This document shows, piece by piece, positions 22,938 through 35,735 of a stretch of DNA of 64,000 nt (its first letter is position 1; each line of letters opens with the position of its first letter). The stretch lies in contig NC_030819.1 in the NCBI RefSeq assembly GCF_001704415.2, positions 86,029,272 through 86,093,271 of the forward strand. The letters run 5' to 3'. A model generated the notes under the pieces. It did no database searches. It saw only the letters and a program-made list of their open reading frames with translations, and was not told the DNA's origin. The stretch comes from Capra hircus (lineage: Eukaryota; Chordata; Mammalia; Artiodactyla; Bovidae). A program made the translations under genes and the position numbers.

Positions 22938-24527
22938 TTTTAGCTGTGGAAGCTACAAAATATGTTGAAAATATTTCTTCAATCACAGCTAATTTTTAAA
23001 AACCCAGTATGCACTCATTTCTTCTGGAAAATACCAACTGTGCCTATGGTTAATCATGAGTGATCTCTTTATTCTTGGATGACTAGAATTACTGTATTAT
23101 TTGAGAATTAAATACATAATTAATACTGATTTTAACAACAACATCTTTCTGGAAACATTTGTATGCTCTCAGTATTAGGATTAAATATAAACAAAACATT
23201 AAATTATAAAAGATAATACAAAAATCGTAATTATGTGTATAGTTAAATGAAACATTGAACTTACAAAAACTCATTTGCACCTTTGTCTACTTAATCAATA
23301 TTTTCAAATACAGAATAAGTACACCTTTCACTTTTCAAAATTAATCAATCTTAATTGCATAATCTATATGAGGCACGAAAGACAGGGCAGGGCCAAAGGA
23401 CAGCCTTCTCATGTATAGGTTATTAGTCAGAAGGCAAAGCCACCCTCCTTGTTTTGCAATGAATGAGGCCATGACACATGGCTTGTGAGTTATAATAATG
23501 GCTTTATTATGATCAAAAAGAGCATTATATATCTTAATAATTAAATTTGATGAAGCACCAAGCCCACGCTCAGATCCAGGTGGAAAAAATCAACATTAAT
23601 TTGAACATTACTTATTGTTCTGTGCTTATAAATATTTTTATAAATTGCCAAAGCATTAACAAATCATGGTAATTAATGTTTTATTCAAATGTTTTTTTAA
23701 TATCCAAATCGAACTGCTTAGCTGTATTTTAAATGCAAATGTATAGTATAAATATAACTTATACATAAAAATGCTCCATTTAGCAATGTAAAGCATATGC
23801 TAGATAAACAATGTAACGGCATTATTATATGATTTTATATTAATTATCACTTATAAATACATCATATTTTATTTATGTATATCTGTATGCTGGGAAACTT
23901 TAATTTAAAATTCAATATTTCATAAAATTATTTTAATTGATATTTAGAAATCCTTTAAAATAAAATATTTTAAGTTTATCTTCATATTCTCTTTGCCACA
24001 AGAAAAAAAAAATATCAGTTCTTTGACAAAAGAAAAAAAAAATTAGAGAAAACCACCCATGAAAGTACCCTGGAGACCATTCAGACAACTACCGTTCAAA
24101 ATTAAAAATAAAAAAATGCTATGAACAGGTCTGGGAAAACTGCATATTCAAAATTCAAACAAACTCAAAAGGAAAATCAGTCAACTAGGAATGATACTCA
24201 CTTAACCTTATAAAAACTGGTCACCAATTGACAATGCCACAATTTCTGTTTGGCCACTTAGTTTAAATATCATGCATTTTCACTCTCTAATTCAAATAGG
24301 TCAAACTAAACTTTTGATTTTTGTCATACACATATTTATTTATCTTGCACATTTCTTTAGCCACATTAAACTTTTAATTTTCCCAATGCGTTATTTCTAT
24401 TATTTCATTACTATTTTTGAGATATTTGTGTGATCCGCATTTAACTTAAAATTCTTCTCATAAACATTCCAAGGTTCAACTGCAACTAGTGGCCTTCTCA
24501 GATTAATGGATGGATATTATGGTTCAC
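22938..24527 (+). repeat. partial, indel-rich third copy of the unit (copy C)
   Basis: Corresponds to 18876-20432 of copy A (and its equivalent in copy B) but is about 30 bases longer, because of many one- to five-base insertions and a few deletions. Examples are 'ccaccctcctt' for 'ccacctcctt', 'agtataaatataact' for 'agtataact' and 'gtaacggc' for 'gtaaggc'. Copies A and B agree with each other against C at these sites. No gene is present. The error pattern resembles uncorrected single-molecule read sequence. Confidence 0.92.
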
Positions 24528-25507
24528 TTTCCTTTTTGTCAAAACACATCAGGGTAATTATACTGCTAGATTTTGGTCTTTGTACTCCTGATAATATTTT
24601 AAATTTATTTTTAAAAAAACATGGATCATAAGTAAAAGATAAATTTGTAGGATTCTCCTTTAGTGTCTAGAAGGAAGTCTAGTTGAAAAGTACAACAGAG
24701 CCAATGTCTTCTATTTTTCTGATCAATTGAAGACAGTAAAATGAGATGTAAAATTAAATACATTGGAACCTGACAGGTATAAAGTTTACTCAACTCATTA
24801 TGTATGAATATTGATGGGGGCTGGGGGACAGTGTTGAAGGGACTTGTGTGAGGTAATTTTTATGTTCAGGCACTTTTATAATTCTCACATAAAAAATGAA
24901 GATCTATGTGAAGGGGAAAAAAGTAAAATTTTCATCTAATTTTGTTTTCTATCATAAAATTTTAAATCTGTGACAGGTATTCAAAGTTGTTCACATTCAT
25001 CTTCTTCTTCAATACTTAAATAATTTATTATGGATTTTTTCCTATTGAGAAACTCGTTTTCTGAGTTTATTTTAGAAAAGGAACAATTATTAACATTGAT
25101 AAAAGTTAACAGAAACCTATATATAATGCTTTTACTAAATTTTTCATTTTTTAAAAAAAATCTAAGTAGACATAATTTCACGGGTATTTAATTTTTCAGT
25201 TTGGGTACAGTTAAAAGGAAAATGCATTTCTAGATGTCATGAAAGTTAAAATATTGGCAATCTTTGAATTATTTAAATCAGTTCATAGTTTTCACTTTAA
25301 AAATGAATATTTTAATATCATTTTAAATACTAAAAGAGATAAAATTCAAATTAATCATTCTAATTAATTGTCTAAGATTATCTTTTTGATAGATATTTTA
25401 CAATGGTTACTTTTAAAAAATGAATACAAATTAGACAATTATGACTCCATCCAAAATAGACTTTCATATTTGAATATATTAGACAGATTTCCTAATGCTA
25501 TAAAAGT

Positions 25508-25753
25508 TGAAACATGTATAATATCATATATGAAATGAATCGCCAGTCCAGGTTTGATGCATGATACTGGATGTTTGGGGCTGGTGCACTGAGACGACCC
25601 AGAGGGATGGTATGGGGAAAGAGGAGGGAGGGGTGTTCAGGATGGGGAACACGTGTATACCTGTGGGGGATTCATGTTGATGTATGGCAAAACCAATATA
25701 CAATATTGTAAAGTAATTAAACTCTAATTAAATAAATTTATATTTAAAAACTC
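25508..25753 (+). mobile_element. L1 3' end (copy B of 17333-17578)
   Basis: Same truncated L1 3'UTR as in copy A, matching at offset about 8175. Confidence 0.9.
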
Positions 25754-26213
25754 ATTAAAAAAGTTGGAGTTTAAAAGTTTAAAATGAAGTCTTGAAAGAA
25801 ACATAATTCACATATAATAATGCTCCTTAGGAAAAAGATAAATGAAATTATTTCCTTATCTTTGGCATTAGATGTTTAAAATTGAATAAATGAACAAATG
25901 CTTATCCCCCTATGTGCTAGAAAATACTTTTAGTAATGAGTATCAGAATTTGTTCTTAACATATTAGGTTTTATGCCTTTTCTGCTCATGTTGTTATTCT
26001 CCTGCTAATATTTCTCACTGATTTTTTCAAAAGAAAATGTGTACTTTTTATCATATAATTATTTTTGTTTTAAACTAAAAATCCACAAAACTGTCAATAT
26101 TTTAAACCAAAAATATTAGTTGAAAAATAAATTTATATTGTTACTTGCTTTTCTGTTGTAGGAAAAATGAAGTTTTTTTTAAAAAAAAAATTTTTTAGTA
26201 TTAGTAACGAAAA

Positions 26214-26416
26214 GGGGCTTCCCTGGTGGCTCAGACAGTAAAGAATCTGCCTACAACATGTGGGAGGCCTGGGTTTGATCCTTGGGTTGGGAAATGCCTG
26301 GAGGAGGAAATGGCAGCCCACTGAAGAATTCCCTAGACAGAGGAGCCTGGTGGGCCACAGTCCATGGGGTCTCAAAGAGTCAGACATGACTGAGCGACTA
26401 AGCATAGACACACACA
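26214..26416 (+). mobile_element. Bov-tA SINE (copy B of 18043-18246)
   Basis: Same SINE as in copy A, one base shorter in a C-run ('aaatgcctgg' for 'aaatgccctgg'). Confidence 0.93.
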
Positions 26417-26430
26417 GTAACTAAAAAGTA

Positions 26431-26645
26431 GGGTTTCTCTGGTAACTCAGTGGTATAGAATCTGCCTGCCAATGTAGGAGACAGAGGTTCCTTTCCTGGG
26501 TAAGGACAATCCCTGGCGAGGAACCTGGCAACGCACTACAGCATTCTTGCCTGAGGAAAACCATGGAATTCCTTGTGGGATACCATCCAAGGGATTGCAA
26601 AGGTGTCAGCTGCAACTTCGTGACTAAATAGCAGCAATAGCTCAA
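26431..26645 (+). mobile_element. Bov-tA SINE (copy B of 18261-18480)
   Basis: Same older SINE as in copy A. It differs by a lost C ('caatccctggcg') and by an A/C change in 'gaggaaaaccatgg'. Confidence 0.9.
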
Positions 26646-26650
26646 GAAAA

Positions 26651-26655
<5 letters not shown>

Positions 26656-26697
<42 letters not shown>
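26656..26697. repeat. (TA)n microsatellite (copy B)
   Basis: Same AT run as 18486-18527, with about the same length. Confidence 0.97.
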
Positions 26698-26699
<2 letters not shown>

Positions 26700-26701
<2 letters not shown>

Positions 26702-29014
26702 TATTAGTCAGTAGACTAGAAGTGTACTTTATGAATAATCTTTTTGATCTATTTAGATTATCAGAGTTTAATGACCATTAATTCAGCTAAGTATTTACTA
26801 TTTTCCAGGCATGAATAGAGGTACTCAGAATACAATAAATCAGTGAAAATAATTAAAGAAAATGAAAAAAACAAAACTTGCCATATGGTTAATGCACTTA
26901 GTATTTTTTTAATGAATGCTAGCATAGATAAATATGCACCACTATTTTCTGTTTGGATTATACAAAAACATATGGAGAAAGCACTCACAAAACTTCCTGG
27001 CAATAACCAAATAACTAGTGATCAACTCGTTGTCCAAATGCTTTTTTAAAGCTGTGGAAGCCTACAGGAAATACTGTTGAAAATATTTCTTCAATCACAG
27101 TAATTTTTAAAAAACCCAGTATGCACTCATTTCTTCTGGAAAATACCAACTGTGCCTATGTGTTAATCATGAGTGACTCTTTATCTTGACTAGATTACTG
27201 TATTATTTGAGAATTAAATACATAATTAATTACTGATTTAACAACAACATCTTTCTGGAAACATTTGTATGCTCTCAGTATTAGGATTAAATATAAACAA
27301 AACATTAAATTATAAAAAATAATACAAAAATCGTAATTATGTGTATAGTTAAATGAAACATTGAACTTACAAAACTCATTTGCACCTTTGTCTACTTAAT
27401 CAATATTTTCAAATACAGAATAAGTACACCTTTCACTTTTCAAAATTAATCAATCTTAATTGCATAATCTATATGAGGCACGAAAGACAGGGCAGGGCAA
27501 AAGGACAGCCTTCTCATGTATAGGTATTAGTCAGAAGGCAAAGCCACCTCCTTGTTTTGCAATGAATGAGGCCATGACACATGGCTTGTGAGTTATAATA
27601 ATGGCTTTATTATGATCAAAAAGAGCATTATATATCTTAATAATTAGAATTTGAGAGCACCAAGCAGGGCTCAGATCCAGGTGGAAAAAATCAACATTAA
27701 TTTGAACATACTTATTGTTCTGTTGCTTATAAATATTTTTATAAATTGCAAAGCATTAACAAATCATGGTAATTAATGTTTTATTCAAATGTTTTTTTTA
27801 ATATCCAAATCGAACTGCTTAGCTGTATTTTAAATGCAAATGTATAGTATAACTTATACATAAAAATGTCCATTTAGCAATGTAAAGCATATGCTAGATA
27901 AACAATGTAAGGCATTATTTATATGATTTTATATTAATTATCACTTATAAATACATCATATTTTATTTATGTATATCTGTATGCTGGGAAACTTTAATTA
28001 AAATCATATTTTCATAAATTATTTTAATTTGATATTTAGAAATCCTTTAAAATAAATATTTTAAGTTTATCTTCATATTCTCTTTGCAAAAGAAAAAAAA
28101 AATATCAGTTCTTTGACAAAAGAAAAAAAAAATTAGAGAAAACCACCCATGAAGTACCCTGAGACCATTCAGACAACTACCGTTCAAAATTAAAAATAAA
28201 AAATCTATGAACAGGTCTGGAAAACTGCATATTCAAAATTCAAACAAACTTCAAAAGGAAAATCAGTCAACTAGGAATGATACTCACTTAACCTTATAAA
28301 AACTGGTCACCAATTGACAATGCCACAATTCTGTTTGGCCACTTAGTTTAAATATCATGCATTTTCACTCTCTAATTCAAATAGGTCAAACTAAACTTTT
28401 GATTTTGGTCATACACATATTTATTTTATCTTTGCAATTCTTTAGCCACATTAAAACTTTTAATTTTCCCAATGCGTTATTTATTATTTCATTACTATTT
28501 TTGAGATATTTGTGTGATCCGCATTTAACTTAAATTCTTTCATAAATTCCAGGTTCAACTGCACTAGTGGCCTCTCAGATTATATGGATGATATTATGTC
28601 ACAGCATGACTTGTCCAATACAGTCTAGTCATAAGTTTCCATATACCATTTTAGGGGTACTTGTTCAATGTACTACCCTACTTAAAGTGTCTTCTTCACC
28701 CATAACACATTTTATAAATTATTTCTATGGTCTATTTCCAGCATTTTCACCATACCATGTTTAATTCCTTGATTATTATCCTCTTAGGAAAAGAGAGTCC
28801 ATGATACTTTTTTTTTTTGCTCTATTTTTTTTGTTCATATTTCCACATGGAACATATTATCTCTTTGAAATGAGGAACTAATTTGTTCTCTTCTCTTCTG
28901 CTTCCATTCCCTCCTCTGTTCTCTCTCCATTTTTAAATAAAAGGAAAAGAAAACAAATCTGCTTATAATGTTTTCTCAGGAACTGAACTGAAAGAATACA
29001 TATATTTTTCAAAC
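26700..29014. other. unassigned AT-rich sequence (copy B)
   Basis: Counterpart of 18530-20840. No gene or repeat family is recognised. Confidence 0.6.
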
Positions 29015-29170
29015 ATTGAGACATGGGTTCAATCTCTGGATCAGGAAGATTCCCTGGAAAGAGAGTGGCAATCCACTCCAGAATTCTTGCCTGGGAAAAC
29101 CTCTTGGACAAAGGAGCCTGGAGAACTACAGTCCATCAAGTCACAAAGAATTGGACACAACTAAGCACAA
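29015..29170 (+). mobile_element. Bov-tA SINE, 5'-truncated (copy B of 20845-21005)
   Basis: Same truncated SINE, with one-base shifts in two A-runs. Confidence 0.9.
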
Positions 29171-29640
29171 TCTAAACACTTATCTAATTAATTATTGATG
29201 GTTGTCTTTTATTTCATTCTTATAGCTTGTGGAGACTTTATTTGCAGAAGTGAAGAAATTTGAAGGGCATGTTTCTGTGTTAATTAATGCATTTATATAT
29301 TATGAAATACTGTGCCATAACCTGACTGATTATCTAAGTCCTGTACATTCTGGTGTTTTATCATGATTCTAAAGGCAAAATATAAATTTATAAAAGTGAA
29401 ATTGGACCTGAAAAATACTAATGTGAGACAGTAACAAGGAAATAATTTGAAAAGAAAGAAAAACTAGGAAAAAATGAAGCACCATAAACTCATTGTCATG
29501 TCTGACAATAATTATTGGCTATGATGGATGAAAGAGAGGGGGAAAAGTATCATTGTGTTCTCCTTCACTTGCAATTAATTAGCATGGAATTATTTGACCT
29601 GAATAATGCAGCGAATAAATTAAAACTTTTAGTTTTCTGG

Positions 29641-30530
29641 GCTTCCTTGGTTGCTCAGTGGGAAAACAATCCACCTGCAGTTCAGAAGATGCAGGAGATG
29701 CAGATTCGATCCCTGGGTTAGGAAGATTTCTGGGTTGGATGGAGGGCATAACAACACACACCAATATTCTTTTTGTTTTTAATTTATTTTAATTGGAGGC
29801 TAATTACTTTACAATATTGTGGTTGGTTTTGCCATACATTCACATGAATCAGCCATGAGCGTACATGTGTTCCCCACCCTGAACCCCCTCCCACCTCCCT
29901 CCCCATCCTATCCCTCAGGTTATCCCTGTGCACCAGCCCTGAGTGCCTTGTCTCATGCATCGAACCTGGACTGGCAATCTATTTCACATATGATAATATA
30001 CATGTTTCAGTGCAATTCTCTCAAATCATCCCACCCTCATCTTCTCCCACAGAGTCCAAAAGTCTGCTCTTTACATCTGTGTTTCTTTTGTTGTCTTGCA
30101 TATAGGGTCATTGTTATCATCTTTCTAAACTCCACTTATATGTGTTAATATATTATATTGGTGTTTTTCTTTCTGACTTACTTCGCTCTGTTTAACAGGT
30201 TCCAGTTTCATCCACTTCATTAGAACTGATTCAAATACATTCTTTTTAATGGCTGAGTATATTCCATTGTGTATATGTACCACAGCTTTCTTATCCATTC
30301 TTCTGCTGCTGGACACCTAAGGTTGCTTCCATGTCCTGGCTACTATAAACAGTGCTGTGATGAACATTAGTCAAAAATAAATAAATGGGACTTAATTAAA
30401 CTTAAAAGCTTTTACACTCCAATATTCTTGCCTGGAGAATCCCATGCAGAGAATAGCCTGGCAGGTTAGAGTCCATAGGGTCACAAACAGCCAGACATGA
30501 CTGAAGTGACTGTGCACAGCACAGAGAATA
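29641..30530 (+). mobile_element. Bov-tA SINE split by L1 (copy B)
   Basis: Counterpart of 21471-22360. The flanking 'ccaatattct' duplications are at 29761-29770 and 30419-30428. Confidence 0.92.
29771..30414 (-). mobile_element. twin-primed L1 3' end (copy B)
   Basis: Counterpart of 21602-22246: minus-strand L1 3' part, then a short plus-strand ORF2 piece at 30371-30414. Because it is identical in structure to copy A, it represents the same insertion event, not a second one. Confidence 0.88.
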
Positions 30531-31105
30531 GATTTCTGTTCTCATCATCCATTATCACATTGTTGCATTCTAAATGTCCATATTATTTAAAAGATCTTTT
30601 GAAGTCTAATATTAAAGTGTATGGATGTGAGAGTCTAAAGTCTAATGTTAAATGTGAGACCTAGGAGAATACTAAGTATTATACTATAACAAATATTATG
30701 TAGTGTAACACAGAAGAATACTTACAGCAAATGTTCTACTTATTATGCATTTATTTCCAAAAACAATAATGCAAAGATATTAAGGTTTAACATATATGTA
30801 GATCACTGAACCCATTTCAAAACATTTAGGATAGCAATATGCTTACATATTTGAAGTAATCAACTTTGCAATGTTATTACTTTTGATGCATTTTTCTTAA
30901 TACAATAAGTTCACCTTCATAAATGGAACTGTTTTCTTTAGTCTTGACTTCATTTTGAGTTCATTTTACCATTTCAAAAACTTTGTATGGAGATGTTAAA
31001 TTATTTGAAAAACTAAATTTATAACTTAGAACTTGCCTAATCATGCTTTCAAAACATGCTCATTAGTAAAAACAGCAGCATTTCAAGGTTCTTACTAAAC
31101 TCATA

Positions 31106-32275
31106 GGGCTAGGAAAATGAGTCACACAGAATTGGAAGGATTAAAAATTTTAGATAAAACTGATTAATTGATGTAATGTAAGTTGCAATGTAAATATAGC
31201 AACTTAGGAAATTAGACATTGCCATACAATGGTAGCTATAGATGACAGCCCCAAAATTCTTAGCTTTTCATGAGTCTTTTTACCCAAGATCACATTCCAT
31301 TTGTATATGATTATTCATAAATTGGTATTAATATTAAACTAGACAATATAAGCAGATAAGTAAAAGAAAACCACTAAGCTTTTGTCAGAAGAGTAAAATT
31401 ACTGTCTATGTGTGTCACTTAATCATTTAATTTTCAGCCAATATTAATTTTTCTAAACTTCAATTTTCTTACTTGCTTAAAATTTGAATAAGAACATCTG
31501 TCCCTCCTTTTCATTATCATTACTGAAATCCAACATAATAATGTAAATGAGCTTAATAAAATTGGCAATCAGAATTATAAAATAGTTAATACTTAAGTAT
31601 ATTTTAAATTAACAATTTAAGACTATTCATACTTTAGTAATTAATCATACTTAGCCTGGTATCTTACAGTCTATGGGGTCAGACATGACTAGAGACTAAA
31701 CAACATCAAAGACTATTTTTCCCTTTATACTCATTAGCAATCATATCCCTAATTTTTCTCTGTCTGTAGTCTTATGTCTCATTTATCTGTATTTGCTCAC
31801 AGTTTCTAAGTTTCTATTTGTCAATATTTTGCTAAAACTATTTAAATGGATTTGTTTGCTTGTTAATTAAATTCCATAGTTTATATTCATTCCCAATGTT
31901 ATAAAATAAAGTATTCCTTCAATAAAAATTTTTAATAGCATATGTATGTCTAGCATTAGTTATTGAGGAACATTGCTTCTTCCAGACCACTTGGTACACA
32001 CAAGCACATATTGGAAAATGTGTTTCTTTTACCTCTTCAGATGTTACAACTCTACTCAACCACCAGAAGCATCACTTAAATCCTACCTCTTTACTACAAC
32101 TTTAATATCAGAAATGATCTCTAAGACTTTAATTTTTTAAATATAGTTTATTTAAAATGTAATATTAGTTTCATGCATACAACATAGGGAATCCATATTT
32201 TTATATTCCACATATTTTTATAGATTAAATGTCATTTAAAAAATTTTAAAATATTTGTTATATCCCTTAGTTAGG
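31106..32275. other. unassigned sequence with a small Bov-tA remnant
   Basis: AT-rich sequence without a gene. At 31652-31712 a degraded end of a Bov-tA can be seen ('cagtctatggggtcagacat'). The part 32125-32235 faintly resembles an old mammalian L1 3'UTR in reverse ('attagtttcatgcatacaac'). Confidence 0.5.
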
Positions 32276-32775
32276 CTCTGTCACTCAGTCATGTCTGACT
32301 CTTTGCAACCTCATGGACTGTAGCACTTCTTGCTTCCCTGTCCATCACCAACTCCTGGAGGTTGATAAAACTCATGTCCATCGAGCTGGTGATACCATCC
32401 AACCATCTAATCCTCTATCACTTTTTTTTTTTTCTTCCTGCCTTCAATCTTCGCCAACATCAAGATCTTTTCTAAGGAGTCAGTTGTTTACATCAAGTGG
32501 CCAAAGTATTGGTGCTTCCATTCAGCATCAGTCCTTCCAATGACTATTCAGGACAGATTTCCTTTAGGATTGACTAGCTGGATCTCCTTCCAGTCAAGCG
32601 ACTCTCAAGAGCCTTCTCCAACACCACAGTTCAAAAGCATCAATTTTTTTGGCGCTCAGCTTTCTTTATAGCCCAACTCTTATATCCATAAATGACTATT
32701 GGAAAACCATAGTTTGACTAGACAGACGTTTGTCTGCAAAGAAATGTCACTGCTTTGAATATGCCGTCTAGGCAT
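32276..32775 (-). mobile_element. BovB 3' fragment
   Basis: Minus-strand BovB covering only the last 500 bases, from the 3' end 'gtcactcagtcatgtctgac' to the region read here as 'tgctttgaatatgccgtcta'. It contains a T-run insertion at 32420-32432. No coding capacity remains. Confidence 0.88.
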
Positions 32776-32950
32776 ATATTCCTTAGGCCACATCTTATTT
32801 ATATATGCATAGTATTCTTACATTCACTGTTTATTTTGCATATATCTTTTATTTACCAATATATGGTCATTCATATATTCATTCAATAAATATATTCTGG
32901 ATATTCATTGCATGCCAAGCATTATTCTAGCTGGTAAGGAAAAAACCTGT

Positions 32951-34470
32951 ACCAAAAAGATCTTAATGACCCAGATAATCACGATGGTGTGATCACTCAC
33001 CTAGAGCCAGACATCCTGGAATGTGAAGTCAAGTGTGCCTTAGGAAGCATCATTATGAACAAAGCTAGTGGAGGTGATGAAATTCCAGTTGAGCTATTTC
33101 AAATCCTAAAAGATGATGGTGTGAAAGTGCCACACTCAATATGCCTGCAAATTTGGAAAACGCATTAATGGCCACAGGACTGGAAAAGGTCAGTTTTCAT
33201 TCCAGTACCAAAGAAAGTCAATGCCAAAGAAAGCTCAGACTACTGCACTATTTCACGCATCTCACATGCTAGCAAATAATGTTCAAAATTCTCTAAGCCA
33301 AGCTTCAACAATACGTGAACCATGAACTTCCAGATGTCCAAGTTGGTTTTAGAAAAGGCAGAGGAGCCAGAAATCAAATTGCCAACATCCGCTGGATCAT
33401 CAGAAAAGCAAGAGAGTTCTCGAAAAACATCTATTTCTGCTTCATTGACTATGACGAAGCCTTTGACTGCTTGATCACAATAAACTGTGGAAAATTCTGA
33501 AAGAGATGGGAATACCAGACCACCTGACCTGCCTCTTGAGAAACTTGTATGCAGGTCAGGAAGCAACAGTTAAAACGACATGGAACAACAGACTGGTTCC
33601 AAATGCGAAGGAGTATGTCAAGGCTGTATATTGTCACTGGGCTTATTTAACTTATATGCAGTGTACATCATGAGAAATGCTGGACTGGATGGAGAACAAG
33701 CTGGAATCAAGGTTGCCAGGAGAAATATCAATAGCCTCAGATATGAAGATGACACCACCCTTACAGCAGAAAGTGAAGAACTAAGAACTAAGAACTTTCA
33801 TCCTCTCAATGAAAGTGAAAGAGGAGAGTGAAAAAGCTAGCTTAAAACTCACCACTTAGCAAACTAAGATCATGGCATCTGGTCCCATCACTTAATGGCA
33901 AATAGATAGGGAAACAGTGGAAACAGTTGCTGACTTTATTTTTGGGGGCTTCAAAATCCCCGCAGATGGTGACTGCAGCCATGAAATTAAAAGATGATCA
34001 CTCCTTGGAAGAAAAATTATAACCAACCTAGACAGCATATTAAAAAGCAGAGACATTACTTTGCCAACAAAGGTCAGTCTAGTCAAGGCTATGGTTTTTC
34101 CAGTAGTCATGTATGGATGTGAGAGTTGAACTATAAGGAAAGCTGAGCACCGAAGAATTGATGCTTTTGAACTCTGGTATTGGAGAAGACTCTTGAGAGT
34201 CCCTTGGACTATAAGGATATCCAACCAGTCCATCCTAAAGGAAATCAGTCCTGAATGTTCATTGAAAAGACGGATGTTGAAGCTGAAACTCCAATACTTC
34301 GGTCACCTGATTTGAAGTGCTGATTCCTTTTAAAAGACCTTGGTGTTGGGAAAGATTGAAGGCAGGAGGAGAACGGGATGACAAAAATGAGATGATTGGA
34401 TGGCATCACTGACTCAATGAACATGAAGGTCACAAAGAGTTGGGCACGACTGAGTGACTAAACTGAATGG
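32951..34470 (+). pseudogene. BovB reverse-transcriptase fragment with 3' end
   Basis: Forward BovB from the RT N-terminal region to the 3' end (34470). Open pieces are 33315-33500 (NHELPDVQVGFRKGRG, and CFIDYDEAFD of the first catalytic motif) and 33580-33831 (GCILSLGLFNLYAVYIMRNA). The catalytic box reads YEDD (NSLRYEDDTTLTAE), so the Ala between Tyr and Asp is replaced while both Asp remain. A duplicated 'aactaag' at 33779-33791 shifts the frame just after it. The terminal domain is scattered over several frames. It is non-functional. Confidence 0.88.
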
Positions 34471-34472
34471 AA

Positions 34473-34684
34473 GGAAAGAACCAGTGACTCAGGTGGTAAA
34501 GACTCCTCCTACAATGCAGGAGACCTTGATTCGATCCCTGGGTTGGGAAGGTTCCTGCAGGAGGGCGTGGCAAACCACTCCAGTATTCTTGCCTGGAGAA
34601 TCCCTATAGAATTAGGAGCCTGATGGGCTATAATTAACGGTGTCTCATAGAGTCAGACACAACAGAACGAGTAAGCACACACAA
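34473..34684 (+). mobile_element. Bov-tA SINE
   Basis: Forward Bov-tA ('gattcgatccctgggttggg' through 'gtctcatagagtcagacaca') directly abutting the 3' end of the preceding BovB. It ends in a CA-rich tail. Confidence 0.9.
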
Positions 34685-35208
34685 GGAAAGAACAGTAAAA
34701 TTGACATCAATAACAAGATCAATGTCAACAACAATCACCTACCCTGAAGAGCTTATGTTCCAAAAGAAATAGGAAATGGGAATGAAAGGGTAAATAACAT
34801 ACATTGCAGCATGTAACATATTGACATGTGTTTATGGGGAAACAAATAAGAAAGCAAGGAAATCTTATAGGGAGGGAATGCATGTGTGTTGTGGGTAAGG
34901 TTTGCCTTACTACCCATAGAACTGTATGGATATGAAAATCTGAGAAACAAAAAATGACTTTGATATTCCTGGACATATGTTCCTGATCAATGTGAATGAG
35001 TATACTGAGTAATTCCATTGAGCATAACATAGTCTATCTACCACAGGTTTTTTTCAATGTAACACTGAGGCTTTAGTTACTTTCACTCCTGTGTCCCTCA
35101 AATCTATTGTATGTAGGTGTGTGTGCACACCCATGAACACACATGAATACATTGATTATATTCTCCAGACTCCAGGGTATATATACTCCAAGTATGTATA
35201 TACACTTG
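34685..35208. other. unassigned sequence
   Basis: Half a kilobase with no recognised element. A 101-codon minus-strand frame at 34725-35030 shows no known family features and no plausible gene context. Confidence 0.5.
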
Positions 35209-35425
35209 GGTATCTCTGGTGGCTCAGCAATAAAGGAACTGACTGCAATACAGGAGACATAAGAGACATGGGTTTGATCTGAGGGTTGGGAAGATCCACT
35301 GGAGAGGGGCACAGAAACCCACTCCAGCACTCTTGCCTGGAGAATCTCGTGGAAAGAGGAACCTGGTAGGCTACAGTCTATAGGGTCACAAAGAATCTGA
35401 CAAGACTGAAGGGATTTTAGCACCA
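35209..35425 (+). mobile_element. Bov-tA SINE
   Basis: Forward Bov-tA ('tatctctggtggctcagc' to 'atctgacaagactgaaggg') with an internal duplication of 'gagacataagagacat'. An AT/GT-rich tail (35426-35475) follows. Confidence 0.9.
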
Positions 35426-35511
35426 CACACGTATATATGTATATGTATAATTTATATGTGTATATATAAAATTATTTTTGTCACTTACTTTTTTAACTTG
35501 AAGTCTTTTTA

Positions 35512-35735
35512 AATATATATTTATTTATTTTAATTGGAGGTTAATTATGTTGCAATATTGTATTGGTTTTGCCATACATCAACATGAATCTGCCACGTGT
35601 TCCCCATCCTGAACCCCCCTCCCTCCTCCCTCCCTGTACCATCCCTCTGGGTCATCCCAGTGCACCAGCCCCAAGCATCCAGTATCATGCATCGAACCTG
35701 GACTGGTGATTCGTTTCATATATGATATTCTCTTG
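35512..35735 (-). mobile_element. L1 3' end, severely truncated
   Basis: Minus-strand L1 3'UTR starting with the T/A-rich tail 'tttattttaattggaggtta' and ending at 'cgtttcatatatgatattc'. Only about 220 bases were inserted. Confidence 0.9.

Larger units (their letters stand above)
24528..31105 (+). repeat. 6.6 kb direct-repeat unit, copy B
   Basis: Second full copy of the 16351-22937 unit. Its left edge (24528, 'tttcctttttgtc') is a break joined to copy C through a few filler bases ('ggttcac'). Its right edge is native: after 'aaactcata' the sequence continues into unique DNA at 31106. All repeats of copy A are present in the same order and orientation. Confidence 0.95.

Noticed and set aside
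22938..24527. Copy C as an ancient third paralog
   Set aside because: Differences are mainly small insertions and not substitutions, and A and B agree against it. Read error explains this better, though reads are needed to settle it.
32276..34470. Opposite-strand BovB pieces as another twin-primed insertion
   Set aside because: Both pieces contain the BovB 3' end and they are 175 bases apart, so they are separate insertions.
34725..35030. 101-codon minus-strand frame as a gene
   Set aside because: No recognised motif, splice context or family resemblance. The length is within chance for this amount of sequence.
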